A stretch of DNA of 64,000 bases, from the NCBI RefSeq assembly GCF_000714815.1, contig NZ_JMIH01000023.1, forward strand, positions 248,001 to 312,000, read 5' to 3'. This stretch comes from Anditalea andensis (lineage in GTDB: Bacteria; Bacteroidota; Bacteroidia; Cytophagales; Cyclobacteriaceae). Numbering within the stretch: position 1 is the first letter of the stretch; every line of letters starts with the position of its first letter. Both the position numbers and the translations under genes were made by a program. The notes under the pieces are model-generated. The model ran no database searches and was not told where the DNA came from. It was given only the letters and a program-made list of their open reading frames with translations. Shown here one piece after another: positions 1 through 9,642 of the stretch.

Positions 1-3000
1 TCCAGTCTTCTGTTATATGTGCCGTAGCATCATATCCGAAAAGGTAATCCACGGTAGCCGTAAGCTCAAGGCCTCCTTTATAACCATGCCTTTTGATTCC
101 TTCCAGCCATTTCGGATTCACCACCCTGGAGCGGAATACCCGGTTTACTTCCTCTTTCAGGTCTCTCACCACCGGACGCGAGGGGTCCTGCGAATCACCA
201 AAGTAATTTTTAGGCTGCTGACCAGTCAGGCTACGGATAGTCGCAATCATGCCTCCATGGTATTGGAGATAATCATCACTATCAAAGATATCATGTTCAC
301 GGTTATCTTGGTTATGCAGGGCCACTTCCACTACTGACAAGCGTTGGGCAAATTCGCTGCGGGCTTCTACCCCGGTGGCACTACCTGAATAAGCATATCC
401 TCCCCAGTTGATGTAAGTTTGTGCAAAATCAGCATCAGAATGCCAATTTCTTTCTTGGATAAGTTGAAGAATACCTGCGCCATAACTCCCTGGAGGGGAT
501 CCGAAAATACGGAAACCTGCCCGCTGCTCTGCCTCCTCTATGGGCATGTCTCCCTTTTCCAGCATTTCAGCCAGATCCTTTAAATAATGTTTTCGAACAT
601 AATTATCCTCTATGGCTTCATCCAAAGAAAGTACCAGCTGAACCGCTTCATCCAAAAGCTCAATCAAATGAGGGAAAGCATCCCTGAAAAACCCGCTGAT
701 ACGCGTCGTGACATCAATACGGGGCCTCCCCAGTTCCTGCAAGGGGATCACTTCTACCCTGACCACACGCCTACTCTCTGTCTGCCAGATGGGTCGGACT
801 CCCAGTAAAGCCAAAATTTCTGCCACATCATCCCCATGCGTACGCATGGCACTGGTTCCCCATATACTGATGCCCACATTCTCCGGGTAAACACCTGTTT
901 CTTTCAGATGACGCTCCAGTACCTCCCTGGCCAACTGCTGACCTACCTGCCAGGCAGCCTGGGAAGGCAAAGCCCTGGGATCAGCTGTAAAAAAATTACG
1001 GCCTGTAGGCAGTATATGGGCCATGCCACGGGTGGGTGCACCACTGGGGCCCGCAGGGACATATCCTCCTGATAAGCCATGCAGGATATGCGCAATCTCA
1101 TCATAAGTATACTCCAGATTGGGCAATACCCTGGTACACACAAATTCCAATACTTGTCTGATAGGTGTAAATTCTTCCTGAGTAGGTGCCATATTAAAAG
1201 TTTTCTCCAACACTTCCGGTACCGAGGCGAGCTGGTAATGAAAACGTTGGAGAAGCCGAAATAAATGGCTGCTCAGTTCATCAATGACTTCCAGTGCATC
1301 AGCTGCCGTGATTACAGGTCTTCCGGCTAATTTTTCGAATTGTGTGTCCGGCACAGTTATACGCTTCCCTTTATTAGAGAGTAGTGCTGATAATTCAACT
1401 CCGAAAAGGGAAGCAATAGATTCCTGAAGACTCGGAATATCAATATTGGCTAGCCTGGTAAGCGATTGTAACATGTCCGTAAGTGCTTCTCCTGTCGGCG
1501 CTTCTCCTAATACATGGAGTCCGTTCCGTATTTGGGCTGCTCCTAGTTCACATAAATACCCGTCGATATCCTCAATCAAATGGGCAATATCCTTACCGTC
1601 CATTTCAGCAAGGCTTACCGGCACACCTTCGGGAGTCATATCATCGTCCCAGTCATGCTTGTGATCACCATGGTCCCGCTGTAGCATGACTGCCAGGTCT
1701 TTATCTAAATTGGTCTGTTTGATCAAATCCCAGATCTGCCTCTGAAGCAAGGGAAGTTTCGTAGGATCCAAAGTTTCCACTTGGTAATACTCATCCACCA
1801 GCTGGATTAACTGAGCCAGCTCACCGTAACTGTCAGCAGAGGTCATAGGGGGTGTAAGGTGGTCCACTATTACAGCATGTGCACGGCGCTTGGCCTGAGC
1901 ACCTTCTCCGGGATCGTTAATGATAAAAGGATAGAAGAGTGGCAGATCTCCTAAAAAAGCATCTGGATAACAATCCTTTGATAGCCCTATCCCCTTCCCA
2001 GGCAGCCATTCTAAGGTGCCATGCTTGCCTACATGTACCATAGCATCAGCTCCCCATTCATCGCGAAGCCATCTGTACAAAGCATGATAATGATGGGTAG
2101 GAGGTAAGTCAGGCTGGTGATAAATAGCATCAGGGTCCATGCCATAGCCACGGGGAGGCTGTAAGGCCACTATTACATTTCCAAATTCCAATCCGGCCAA
2201 TGAAATATGACCGTCATGCAGATAAGTTTCACCTGGTGGTGGCCCCCACTGCTTCTCCATCTTTTGCTTTAAGGCGTCGGGTAATTGTGCAAACCAACCG
2301 GTATATAGTTTAGCAGGTACTCTGCCTATGGCATGGGATAGCTGCTCTGGGGTCAGGTAAGTTTCATCATAGGAACAGCGGGCAATCAGGTCGTGTATAA
2401 GCTGCGTACCGGAATCAGGAAGATCACCTATATCGTATCCCTCTGCCTCCATTGCGCGAAGGATCATCATCAGGGAAGCCGGAGCATCCAATCCTACAGC
2501 GTTTCCAATCTGTGAAGCTTTGCTGCTGGAATTGGTAAAGATGAAGGCTATTTTTTTCCTGGGATTGGGTAAGTGCCGCAATCGCGCAAACCTGGCTGCC
2601 AACCCAGCCACCCGGTCTATTCTATCCTCTAAGGGCTCGTACCCTTTTGCCTCCCTCCCTTTTTCTTTGAATGAAACAGGTACTGTGATAATTCGACCAT
2701 CAAATTCCGGTATTGCCACGTTCATTGCCGTGTCGAGCGGATTTAATCCACGGCTGGACGCCTCCCAAGGGCCGCGCCCCATGCCACTGGTAATCGCCTG
2801 CAGGATAGGTACATCCAGCTGGCTTAACACCTTTTCTCCTGAGATACCGACTTCGGTCGCCTTCCCATCGCGCATGGCAAAAGATACCGTGTTGACCAAA
2901 ACATCTATCTGAACGACTCCTTCTTCTCTAAAAAACTGAAAAGCATAAGGCCAGCCTCCTACAGGATCCACAGCTTTTAAGGAGGCTGTATAAACCGGTA

Positions 3001-4078
3001 ATACATTTAAGCCTTTATCCTCTAAAGTGCTGATCAGCAAATCTACAAAAGCTGTATTTCCGCTGATCCAGTGCGCCCTGTAAAAAATCAGACCTACCGT
3101 AGGATAGGCAGAATTTTTCTTTTGAAGCCAATCCTGAAAACTGGCATTTTCAGGAAGATCAGGATGATATATACCATGATCAGGTAATATTACCGGAGCT
3201 TCATATCCAAAGCCCGTGAGCAGCAGGTGATCAGAAAGAAAATTTAGCAGAGAAATGATATTGATATGCCCGCTGGCTTCAAGATATGCTTGGGCCTCAT
3301 GCAGGACCACAGGGGATACCGTAGAAACGGCTGCCAATTCTGGATTGAGTTCACCCGTACCACTCAGCACTATCAAATGTTGCCCCTTACTTTTAGCCCG
3401 GCGCACCAACTCTCCAAAACCGGGAATACTGCTAGGACGGCCCAGTATGCGCAGTAAGATGATTTTGGCAGATCCAATCTCCCTGTCAAGTATTTGGGCC
3501 ATGTGGCCTTCACTTTTTACCGCCATCAGATTTATTCCCACAGTTTTCGGAAAACCTTCCGGCAAAATCTGGAGGGCACGGTGCAGGCTTAGCAAATCCG
3601 TATCGGCATGGGTGAGAAAAACGATACCTCCATTAAGATCATGTTCTTTATCCAAAGATTTAGATATTTCTGACCCCTTCCAGGTATAAAACTGAAATAC
3701 ATACTCGTTCAATTCTGCAGGAGGGATCAGAAAGCCATCCGCAGCTACCATGCTTTCGATATAGTCAAAAATGGCTTTGATCTGCCAATCATTGTTGATA
3801 GAATGAAACCATACAGAGTTGCCGTCGAAGAGTAAAGTAACCACGTTGGCCAGGGTACAGGGGCCCAAACAACCCCCTTTGGTCATGTGGACTATGTTTC
3901 GCAGTTTCCGTTCCAGCCATTCGCTTTTATACAAGTCCACTGGCACAGGTGCATAGCCCCTGTCCGTTCTTCCACAGCAGCAGGCATTATAGCAATAAGA
4001 AAGATGTCCCCTCCGCTGTACCAGATTTATGGCTTTCCCGTCTGATCTAATTATCCTTTGCCGCTTTATATCTCTCAT
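1..4078 (-). CDS. cobN: Cobaltochelatase subunit CobN with N-terminal 2Fe-2S ferredoxin-like domain (3' end outside window)
   Basis: This is the large subunit of the ATP-dependent chelatase that inserts cobalt into the corrin ring. I translated the minus strand by hand: it is open from ATG at 4078 to the window edge (1359 codons, no stop), so the C-terminus is missing. Residues 1 to about 110 form a ferredoxin-like module with C29, C33, C34, C35 and a GGCLGPC motif at C70/C74. The CobN/BchH body follows, including the signature [14 protein letters not shown] starting at H682. The ferredoxin fusion replaces the usual CobN N-terminus. The gene lies 121 nt downstream of the cobalt transporter and is probably the last gene of the leftward riboswitch-controlled operon. 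No ChlI/ChlD or CobS/CobT-type chelatase partner is in the window. The CobN assignment is firm; a BchH or another CobN-like chelatase is much less likely in this B12 context. Confidence 0.93.
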   Translation of the reverse strand, partial: MRDIKRQRIIRSDGKAINLVQRRGHLSYCYNACCCGRTDRGYAPVPVDLYKSEWLERKLRNIVHMTKGGCLGPCTLANVVTLLFDGNSVWFHSINNDWQIKAIFDYIESMVAADGFLIPPAELNEYVFQFYTWKGSEISKSLDKEHDLNGGIVFLTHADTDLLSLHRALQILPEGFPKTVGINLMAVKSEGHMAQILDREIGSAKIILLRILGRPSSIPGFGELVRRAKSKGQHLIVLSGTGELNPELAAVSTVSPVVLHEAQAYLEASGHINIISLLNFLSDHLLLTGFGYEAPVILPDHGIYHPDLPENASFQDWLQKKNSAYPTVGLIFYRAHWISGNTAFVDLLISTLEDKGLNVLPVYTASLKAVDPVGGWPYAFQFFREEGVVQIDVLVNTVSFAMRDGKATEVGISGEKVLSQLDVPILQAITSGMGRGPWEASSRGLNPLDTAMNVAIPEFDGRIITVPVSFKEKGREAKGYEPLEDRIDRVAGLAARFARLRHLPNPRKKIAFIFTNSSSKASQIGNAVGLDAPASLMMILRAMEAEGYDIGDLPDSGTQLIHDLIARCSYDETYLTPEQLSHAIGRVPAKLYTGWFAQLPDALKQKMEKQWGPPPGETYLHDGHISLAGLEFGNVIVALQPPRGYGMDPDAIYHQPDLPPTHHYHALYRWLRDEWGADAMVHVGKHGTLEWLPGKGIGLSKDCYPDAFLGDLPLFYPFIINDPGEGAQAKRRAHAVIVDHLTPPMTSADSYGELAQLIQLVDEYYQVETLDPTKLPLLQRQIWDLIKQTNLDKDLAVMLQRDHGDHKHDWDDDMTPEGVPVSLAEMDGKDIAHLIEDIDGYLCELGAAQIRNGLHVLGEAPTGEALTDMLQSLTRLANIDIPSLQESIASLFGVELSALLSNKGKRITVPDTQFEKLAGRPVITAADALEVIDELSSHLFRLLQRFHYQLASVPEVLEKTFNMAPTQEEFTPIRQVLEFVCTRVLPNLEYTYDEIAHILHGLSGGYVPAGPSGAPTRGMAHILPTGRNFFTADPRALPSQAAWQVGQQLAREVLERHLKETGVYPENVGISIWGTSAMRTHGDDVAEILALLGVRPIWQTESRRVVRVEVIPLQELGRPRIDVTTRISGFFRDAFPHLIELLDEAVQLVLSLDEAIEDNYVRKHYLKDLAEMLEKGDMPIEEAEQRAGFRIFGSPPGSYGAGILQLIQERNWHSDADFAQTYINWGGYAYSGSATGVEARSEFAQRLSVVEVALHNQDNREHDIFDSDDYLQYHGGMIATIRSLTGQQPKNYFGDSQDPSRPVVRDLKEEVNRVFRSRVVNPKWLEGIKRHGYKGGLELTATVDYLFGYDATAHITEDW

Positions 4079-4199
4079 TAGTCTATTTCTTGATTATTTT
4101 GAAAGTCAGTTGTGACAGCATATTTAATGATCATAAAATTCCTGACGCTTCTTTTTCAAATCATTACTTCCTACCCTACTGTATTCCTTAGCTAATCGC

Positions 4200-4838
4200 T
4201 CATATCAGCTCTGCCAACAGCCATAAACCGATGGCAATGGAAAAGGTACCGGTAGCCGACATGATATATTTAAAGAACAACTTTTTCCGCTTGACGATAT
4301 GGGAAAAAGATAGTGTAAGTAGGTAACTGTAAAGGGTCATCGTCAGCAAAATGCCTATAGACTGATAGATGATAATCCATAGTGCAGCATAGCTATCATC
4401 TGCAGCCATGGTCAGGGCCACCGTACAGGCACCCCCGGTACCGGCTACCCCATGTAGCATACCTATTCCCAAAGAACGGGATACCACGGTGCTTTTTTTC
4501 TCCTCATCTACCGTGGTTACCACTACAGCAACGTCATTTTTAAATGCTAAGCGTATGGTACTGATACCGATCCATATCATCATGGGACCTATAAACCATT
4601 CTGCCACTTCACTAACATTTGCGGGCATGGCAGATTTAAGGAGCAGTACTCCTATGCTCAGCAGGATCAGGGTAATTGAATGTCCCAGCGCCCACTGGCT
4701 GGAATTCCAGATTACGTTTCGTAGCTTGGCTTTACTGTCTTTTTCAGAAGTCAGCACTGAAACGGCAGCCACATGATCAGCTTCAAAAGAGTGCTGCATG
4801 CCTAATACAAAAGATTCAATTAATAGAGGGGAAGGCAT
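4200..4838 (-). CDS. NicO/UreH-type nickel-cobalt transporter, probably cobalt uptake
   Basis: This is an inner-membrane transition-metal permease of 212 residues with about six hydrophobic segments. The N-terminal GMQHSFEADHVAAVS contains the HX4DH metal signature shared by NiCoT, NicO and UreH permeases. A second family motif, GMLHGVAGTGGA, follows a cytoplasmic loop near residue 130. It starts 3 nt after the stop of the upstream ferredoxin gene and precedes cobN, all behind a cobalamin riboswitch. By context the substrate is Co2+ for corrin metallation. Metal specificity cannot be read from the sequence; nickel is the alternative. Confidence 0.82.
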   Translation of the reverse strand: MPSPLLIESFVLGMQHSFEADHVAAVSVLTSEKDSKAKLRNVIWNSSQWALGHSITLILLSIGVLLLKSAMPANVSEVAEWFIGPMMIWIGISTIRLAFKNDVAVVVTTVDEEKKSTVVSRSLGIGMLHGVAGTGGACTVALTMAADDSYAALWIIIYQSIGILLTMTLYSYLLTLSFSHIVKRKKLFFKYIMSATGTFSIAIGLWLLAELI

Positions 4839-4841
4839 ATG

Positions 4842-5195
4842 CTATTTTTTTGTTTTACTAGATAGATCCTCCGCAGGATGCATGACCGCATCCCCTTCTT
4901 TAAATAAAATATTATCCAGAAGTTGACCCTTCATTACATGGCTGGTAATGACGCTTTTTGCTCTTTCTATAGTCATCTCCTTATACCAAATCCCTTCAGG
5001 ATAGACCTGTAGGGTAGGTCCGCTTTCACATTGGCCCATACATAAAGTTTTTATCGTATGCACTTTATCTTCCAGTGCATTATCTTTAATACAGGCTCTT
5101 AGCGCCAATATATGCTCTTCACTTCCTTTTTTGGTGCAGGTATACCCGCTACACATCAGGATTACTTTATCTACTTTAGTCAGGTCCTTGCCCAT
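4842..5195 (-). CDS. Small (2Fe-2S) ferredoxin domain protein, CbiW-like
   Basis: This is a stand-alone thioredoxin-fold 2Fe-2S ferredoxin of about 117 residues. The cluster ligands are probably the pair in CSGYTC near the N-terminus and the pair in LCMGQC about 40 residues later. It is the first gene of the leftward operon, directly after a cobalamin riboswitch and 3 nt before the cobalt transporter. Similar ferredoxins (CbiW) accompany cobalt chelation genes, so a redox role around cobalt insertion is inferred. The frame stays open to an ATG at 5252. I chose the ATG at 5195 because the ferredoxin fold begins just after it and the extra 19 residues look non-conserved; this start is uncertain. 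Confidence 0.78.
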   Translation of the reverse strand: MGKDLTKVDKVILMCSGYTCTKKGSEEHILALRACIKDNALEDKVHTIKTLCMGQCESGPTLQVYPEGIWYKEMTIERAKSVITSHVMKGQLLDNILFKEGDAVMHPAEDLSSKTKK

Positions 5196-5349
5196 TGCAT
5201 TAGTGTTGTTTATAGAAAAACATAACCTATCAGTGCACATAGTAGACAGCATAAGCCACTGCTATTACACCACAGGATTGATCACAACAAATAGTTAAAG
5301 GAATACAGGTTTAACTATCCCCAGCCTTTTACCCGAAAGCGTTGGAATT

Positions 5350-5530
5350 GCTTGTATTGGCAGGTCTTCTGACTTACTCTGCTTTGTCGGGCCTTCCCAT
5401 ACGACCAGGCGTATAGTGGCAAGAGGATTGACAAAGCGCTCATGAGCTTACAGCAGCGGGAACTGTTCCGGACTCACACCGGATTCCCTATTAATTCCCT
5501 CTCGGGAAACCATTACATGGCAAAAGTATA
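5350..5530 (-). promoter_or_regulatory. Cobalamin riboswitch upstream of the ferredoxin/cobalt transporter/cobN operon
   Basis: Read on the minus strand, the segment holds the conserved core: GGGAAtCCGGTG, then CCCGCtgcTGTAA, then a variable arm with TATGGGAAGG, and finally the B12-box AGTCAGAAGACCTGCC (plus-strand 5359-5375). The flanks can close the P1 helix. Adenosylcobalamin binding is expected to switch off the leftward operon. I could not identify a clear terminator, so the mode (translation or termination) is open. Confidence 0.92.
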
Positions 5531-5689
5531 CAATTAATTGAGAGTCTACCTACAAATTATCCATAAGATTTAGAAATCCCAGAAGCTATGTTGTCCTATG
5601 TTAACACTGCCATTTTCTTTTTAAGATGATGGATGTTGTGCCTACTTTGGCATCTTTTGGCTTTTTATTGATTAATTCTTATTAGCTTT

Positions 5690-5882
5690 GCCTGTGCATA
5701 GGTAGCTGTACCCGTACTGAAAAATACGGGTCTGCTTGAAAAGGGAATACCGGTGAAAATCCGTAACAGTCTCCGCTGCTGTAACTCCGTAATGAAAAGC
5801 TGACAATTTAGTGCCACTGTGCGCCACTGCGTATGGGAAGGCTGTCAGCTTTGGGGAAGTCAGAAGACCTGCCTTTGCATAT
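5690..5882 (+). promoter_or_regulatory. Cobalamin riboswitch upstream of btuF-btuC-btuD
   Basis: The core elements occur in order on the plus strand: AAGGGAATACCGGTG, CCGCTGCTGTAA, GCCACTGcG with GTATGGGAAGG, and the B12 box AGTCAGAAGACCTGCC ending near 5873. The flanks TTTGCCTGTGCATA and CCTGCCTTTGCAT can form the outer helix. The btuF-like start at 5918 lies just past the 3' end, a spacing that fits control of translation initiation. The riboswitch diverges from the one on the opposite strand about 160 nt away. Confidence 0.93.
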
Positions 5883-5917
5883 ACTACTCACAGCTTTCGG
5901 AAGAAAAGTCTAGAGCC

Positions 5918-7144
5918 ATGACTAAAAAACACAAAAGCCCCGCAAAGGACTGCAGGAAAGGGATTTTCCTGTTCTCCTACCCCAATACGTTTGTATATTT
6001 TTGCATCACTGTTGTGATGCTGTTTGCCAACTCTTGCAAGCAAGCCTCTAATGAAATCTCTCAAAACACCTCTTCTGAATCTCAGGATCTCTTCCCTGAA
6101 AAGGCGGAGGTAAAGCATGCCATTGGTTATACTTTAACCTACCATGGCAATTACAAAGTGGTAAATATCCTCAACCACTTCGAAAACCGCACTGACACCT
6201 TACAATATATACTGGTACAAAGAGGCACCCCTCCTCCCTCAAAATATCCTGATGCACAAATCATAGAAATCCCGGTAAGGGATTTAGTTGGCATGTCCTC
6301 TATGCATGTCGGAATAATTGATTTTGTAGAATCTACTGATGTTTTGGTGGGGCTGGGAAGTCTGAAGTATGTCTCTTCCCCCCGTGTCATAAAAAATATA
6401 GAGGCGGGTAATATTAAAGAAGTGGGTAGCGGAGGTCAGATGAATGATGAGTTGCTCATTACCATGCAGCCTGACCTGGTGATGGCAGTGGGTAGTCCAG
6501 ATGCCACATTTAGCCGTTACCGTACACTTATAGCAGCTGGTGTACCGGTGCTTTTAAATACCGAATGGCTCGAAACCACACCTTTAGGCAGGGCGGAATG
6601 GGTAAAGCTTATGGCAGCACTTCTGAATAAAGAAGGACTTGTAAACGAAAAATTTGCTTATATAGAACAGGAATATCATAGGCTAGTAGCCCTTACTGAA
6701 AACGCATCCTCAAAACCAAACATCATCACCGGTATGCCCTACAAAGGTACTTGGGCGGTGCCGGACGGGGACAGTTATATGGCCCATTTCCTAAAGGACG
6801 CCGCCACTACTTACCACTGGTCTGATGTAAGTGTTAAAGGAAGCCTCCAACTGGATTTTGAAAGTGTGGCACCGGTAGCATTACAGGCTGATTTTTGGCT
6901 GAATGTGGGCTATGTAGATAGTAAGGAAGATATTAGGGCAAAGGATATACGGTATACAGATTTCAGGCCTTTCAAAGAAAACGCTATCTACAATAACAAT
7001 AAGCAGGTAAATGACAGGGGCGCTAATGACTACTGGGAATCGGGGGCTGTCAATCCGCACATAATACTAGCAGACATTATAAAGATACTGCATCCTGATT
7101 TACTACCTAGCCATGAGATGGTATACTACAAGCAGCTTTTTTAA
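5918..7144 (+). CDS. btuF: Periplasmic corrinoid-binding lipoprotein, ABC importer component (BtuF-like)
   Basis: This is a substrate-binding protein of about 408 residues that should pass cobalamin or another corrinoid to the BtuC/BtuD permease. The frame is open upstream to an ATG at 5819, but that codon lies inside the riboswitch. The start at 5918 gives a lipoprotein signal: hydrophobic core followed by ANSC. The body is a type III periplasmic-binding fold (helical backbone linking two lobes), with the GMSSMHVGIIDF and QPDLVMAVG regions typical of FecB/BtuF relatives. The stop overlaps the btuC start by 1 nt. An iron-siderophore binding protein would look similar; the three cobalamin riboswitches and B12 neighbours argue for a corrinoid. 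Confidence 0.85.
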   Translation: MTKKHKSPAKDCRKGIFLFSYPNTFVYFCITVVMLFANSCKQASNEISQNTSSESQDLFPEKAEVKHAIGYTLTYHGNYKVVNILNHFENRTDTLQYILVQRGTPPPSKYPDAQIIEIPVRDLVGMSSMHVGIIDFVESTDVLVGLGSLKYVSSPRVIKNIEAGNIKEVGSGGQMNDELLITMQPDLVMAVGSPDATFSRYRTLIAAGVPVLLNTEWLETTPLGRAEWVKLMAALLNKEGLVNEKFAYIEQEYHRLVALTENASSKPNIITGMPYKGTWAVPDGDSYMAHFLKDAATTYHWSDVSVKGSLQLDFESVAPVALQADFWLNVGYVDSKEDIRAKDIRYTDFRPFKENAIYNNNKQVNDRGANDYWESGAVNPHIILADIIKILHPDLLPSHEMVYYKQLF

Positions 7145-8232
7145 TGGTAAATAAACCCTATAGCACTAAAAAAATTTCTGTATTGCCTCCTGACAACCAG
7201 GTGAGACACCTCATACTATATGGGCTTATTTTGCTGGTAATACTGTGTTTTATACTAGATGTCGCCCTGGGATCAGTTTCTATTCCTTTGGGGGAGGTGG
7301 CCGCTATTTTATCCGGTAGGGGTTCTGAAAACGCTTCATGGGTATATATCATCGAAAAAATCAGGCTGCCAAAAGCCATTACTGCCGTATTGGTAGGCTG
7401 TGGACTGTCTGTCAGTGGACTGCAGATGCAAACGCTTTTTCGCAATCCACTGGCCGGCCCGTCTGTATTAGGCATCACCTCTGGAGCCAGTTTGGGTGTA
7501 GCTTTAGTAATGCTTTCTACGGGCAATATTACCAGCTTGTACACAATAAAAGAATTGGGCATTTCAGGCAGTTGGCTGATAGTTTTTGCTTCTACCCTAG
7601 GAGCTGGCTTTATCATGCTCATCATAGTGGCCATTTCAGCAAGGCTTAAGGACAATGTCATCATGCTCATAGTGGGCGTGATGATTGCGAATATTACCAT
7701 TTCCATAGTCAGTATCTGGCAGTACTTCAGTGCACCGGAGCAGATCAAAGAGTACCTCATGTGGACATTCGGTTCACTCGGCGGTGTGACGGAAACACAC
7801 TTATACGTGCTCACCACTGTGGTGGCTATGGGTTTGTTGCTCTCATTTTCTTCTTCAAAAATATTGGATTCACTGCTGCTGGGGGAGAACTATGCCCGAA
7901 GTATGGGCCTGACGGTAAACAGGGCACGCATACTCATCATTTCCAGTACCAGTATCTTGGCGGGTGGCATTACTGCTTTCTGCGGACCTATTGGTTTTAT
8001 AGGAATAGCAGTCCCGCATCTTGCACGCTCTCTGTTCCAAACCTCCAGTCACCGGACGCTTATACCCTACTGCTGTTTGACAGGAACTGCGCTTATGCTT
8101 ATTTGTGACATCATCGCACAATTACCCGGTAGTCAGACAGTTCTTCCTATCAATGTCATCACTGCATTGATAGGTTCACCTGTAGTCATCTGGATTATCG
8201 TCAGCAAAAATAATTTAAAAGCATCTTTCTAA
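7144..8232 (+). CDS. btuC: Corrinoid ABC transporter permease, FecCD/BtuC family
   Basis: This is an inner-membrane permease of 362 residues with roughly ten hydrophobic helices. FecCD-family signatures are present: the IRLPKAITAVLVGCGLSVSG region near residue 75, GLQMQTLFRNPLAGPSVLG, and GPIGFIGIAVPHLAR near residue 280, which is the ATPase-coupling region. It overlaps the binding-protein gene and the ATPase gene by 1 nt at each end, so the three are translationally coupled. The FecCD family also transports siderophores and heme; the B12 assignment rests on the riboswitch and neighbours. Confidence 0.88.
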   Translation: MVNKPYSTKKISVLPPDNQVRHLILYGLILLVILCFILDVALGSVSIPLGEVAAILSGRGSENASWVYIIEKIRLPKAITAVLVGCGLSVSGLQMQTLFRNPLAGPSVLGITSGASLGVALVMLSTGNITSLYTIKELGISGSWLIVFASTLGAGFIMLIIVAISARLKDNVIMLIVGVMIANITISIVSIWQYFSAPEQIKEYLMWTFGSLGGVTETHLYVLTTVVAMGLLLSFSSSKILDSLLLGENYARSMGLTVNRARILIISSTSILAGGITAFCGPIGFIGIAVPHLARSLFQTSSHRTLIPYCCLTGTALMLICDIIAQLPGSQTVLPINVITALIGSPVVIWIIVSKNNLKASF

Positions 8233-9287
8233 TGGACGGGATACAAAAGCCAATTTTAAAGGCCCTTGACCTGAGCATCGGATATAAGAAAGGAGCCAAG
8301 ACAGAGATCAAGATAGCTGGGCCACTCCGGTTTGAGGTTTTGCCAGGCCAGCTGATATGCCTGCTGGGGCCTAACGGGGCCGGGAAATCTACTTTGATAC
8401 GCACTTTGGCAGGTCTCCAGCACATGCTTAAAGGGGATGTAGAGATAGCAGGGGAAAGTATATTGCACCTACGCCCAGCTGAAATGGCCCGTAAGCTAAG
8501 TATGGTGCTTACAGAGAAAATCAGATCAGGCAATCTTAATGTATATTCCCTAGTGGCACTGGGCCGCTACCCTTACACAGGATGGCTGGGCACTTTAAGC
8601 ACCGAAGATAAAAAAATGATAAGCTGGGCAATTGAAGCCACACAGACCGCTCCTTTTCTTCATCGAAAATTGGATCAGCTAAGTGACGGTGAAATCCAGA
8701 AAGTAATGCTCGCCAGGGCTCTCGCCCAGGACACTCCTTTGATCATCCTAGATGAGCCTACCGCACACTTAGACCTACCGAACAGGATAGAATTAATGCG
8801 CCTACTCCATCAGCTGGCCAGGCAGACCAATAAAGCTATACTGCTTTCTTCACATGAACTGGACCTCGCGTTACAGGCGGGGGATCAGGTGTGGCTTTTA
8901 GACGCTGAAGGTAACATGAAACAGGGAGTGCCGGAAGATTTAGTATTGAACGGTTCCTTTGAAGCCACTTTTGATAAAGCAGGCTTCCACTTCGACAAAG
9001 CCACGGGCACTTTTAGCCTCCACCAATCAAAAGGCCGGCCCATTTACTTAACTGGAGAAGGGGCTGTAGCTTTCTGGACACGAAGAGCACTCCAAAGAGA
9101 AGGGTATACCGTCATTAAAGATAACCCACCAGATGATGCTTTAGAACTATCGGTCAAAGAAAACAGCCACAAATGGATCATTAAGCACAAAGACCATAAC
9201 TCAGAACACCAAACTATAGCGGCTATGCTGGCGGCATTGAGCATATTCCCAAAGACTCATGCTATAGGCAGTAATATTAAACTTTAA
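8232..9287 (+). CDS. btuD: Corrinoid ABC transporter ATPase (BtuD-like) with extra C-terminal domain
   Basis: This ATPase powers the importer. Walker A GPNGAGKST is at residues 46-54, the signature appears as LSDGE instead of LSGGQ, Walker B is LIILDEP, and the switch His lies in SSHELDLAL. The ATPase domain ends near residue 255. About 95 further residues, starting around GRPIYLTGEGAVAFW, are absent from the E. coli-type BtuD and form a small alpha/beta-looking tail of unknown role. The gene is the last of the btuF-btuC-btuD operon and overlaps btuC by 1 nt. Confidence 0.88.
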   Translation: MDGIQKPILKALDLSIGYKKGAKTEIKIAGPLRFEVLPGQLICLLGPNGAGKSTLIRTLAGLQHMLKGDVEIAGESILHLRPAEMARKLSMVLTEKIRSGNLNVYSLVALGRYPYTGWLGTLSTEDKKMISWAIEATQTAPFLHRKLDQLSDGEIQKVMLARALAQDTPLIILDEPTAHLDLPNRIELMRLLHQLARQTNKAILLSSHELDLALQAGDQVWLLDAEGNMKQGVPEDLVLNGSFEATFDKAGFHFDKATGTFSLHQSKGRPIYLTGEGAVAFWTRRALQREGYTVIKDNPPDDALELSVKENSHKWIIKHKDHNSEHQTIAAMLAALSIFPKTHAIGSNIKL

Positions 9288-9356
9288 TACATCTATCACC
9301 TAAAAAAAACATACATGAAAACATAACGACCTTCTTCTACTACTCATCATTACATA

Positions 9357-9528
9357 GGTGGCGATGCATCAGATGCCATTGCCTTAAAAGGGAATCCGGT
9401 GAAAAACCGGAGCAGTCCCCGCTGCTGTAATCCTGCAAAAAACTTCAGATAAAATAAAGCCACTGTACACCGCTGTGTATGGGAAGGCCATCTGAAGTCA
9501 GGAGAGCCAGAAGACCTGCCTCTGTAAA
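9357..9528 (+). promoter_or_regulatory. Cobalamin riboswitch upstream of btuB and the cobalamin assembly operon
   Basis: The full core is visible: AAAAGGGAATCCGGTG, CCCCGCTGCTGTAATCC, GCCACTG with GTATGGGAAGGCC, and AGCCAGAAGACCTGCC ending at 9520. Downstream, GGCAGG at 9559-9564 is complementary to the CCTGCC of the B12 box (9515-9520), a plausible switching partner in the expression platform. The element is about 115 nt upstream of the receptor start. Confidence 0.93.
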
Positions 9529-9642
9529 ACCAAGCATAATGCATTCGGGTGAAATGCTGGCAGGCCCGTATATTATTTATGATATTATGCCTGTGGTAAT
9601 CAGAAGCCCATTTACCATTCTTCATCATTACTCATTAAAAAA

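Noticed and set aside
2520-2912. Plus-strand open frame of 130 codons
   Set aside because: It is also a shadow of cobN in the opposite direction, without independent support.
3255-3689. Plus-strand open frame of 144 codons
   Set aside because: It lies antisense inside cobN, whose minus-strand frame is continuous and has clear family motifs. The plus-strand translation has no recognisable pattern.
4408-4776. Plus-strand open frame of 122 codons
   Set aside because: It is antisense to the cobalt transporter gene, which carries the HX4DH signature.
5819-5917. Upstream in-frame start for the btuF-like gene
   Set aside because: The ATG at 5819 lies inside the cobalamin riboswitch core, and the extra residues precede the lipoprotein signal, so the ATG at 5918 is preferred.
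7158-7817. Minus-strand open frame of 219 codons
   Set aside because: It is antisense to the BtuC-like permease gene. The hydrophobic composition is explained by the complementary membrane-protein codons.
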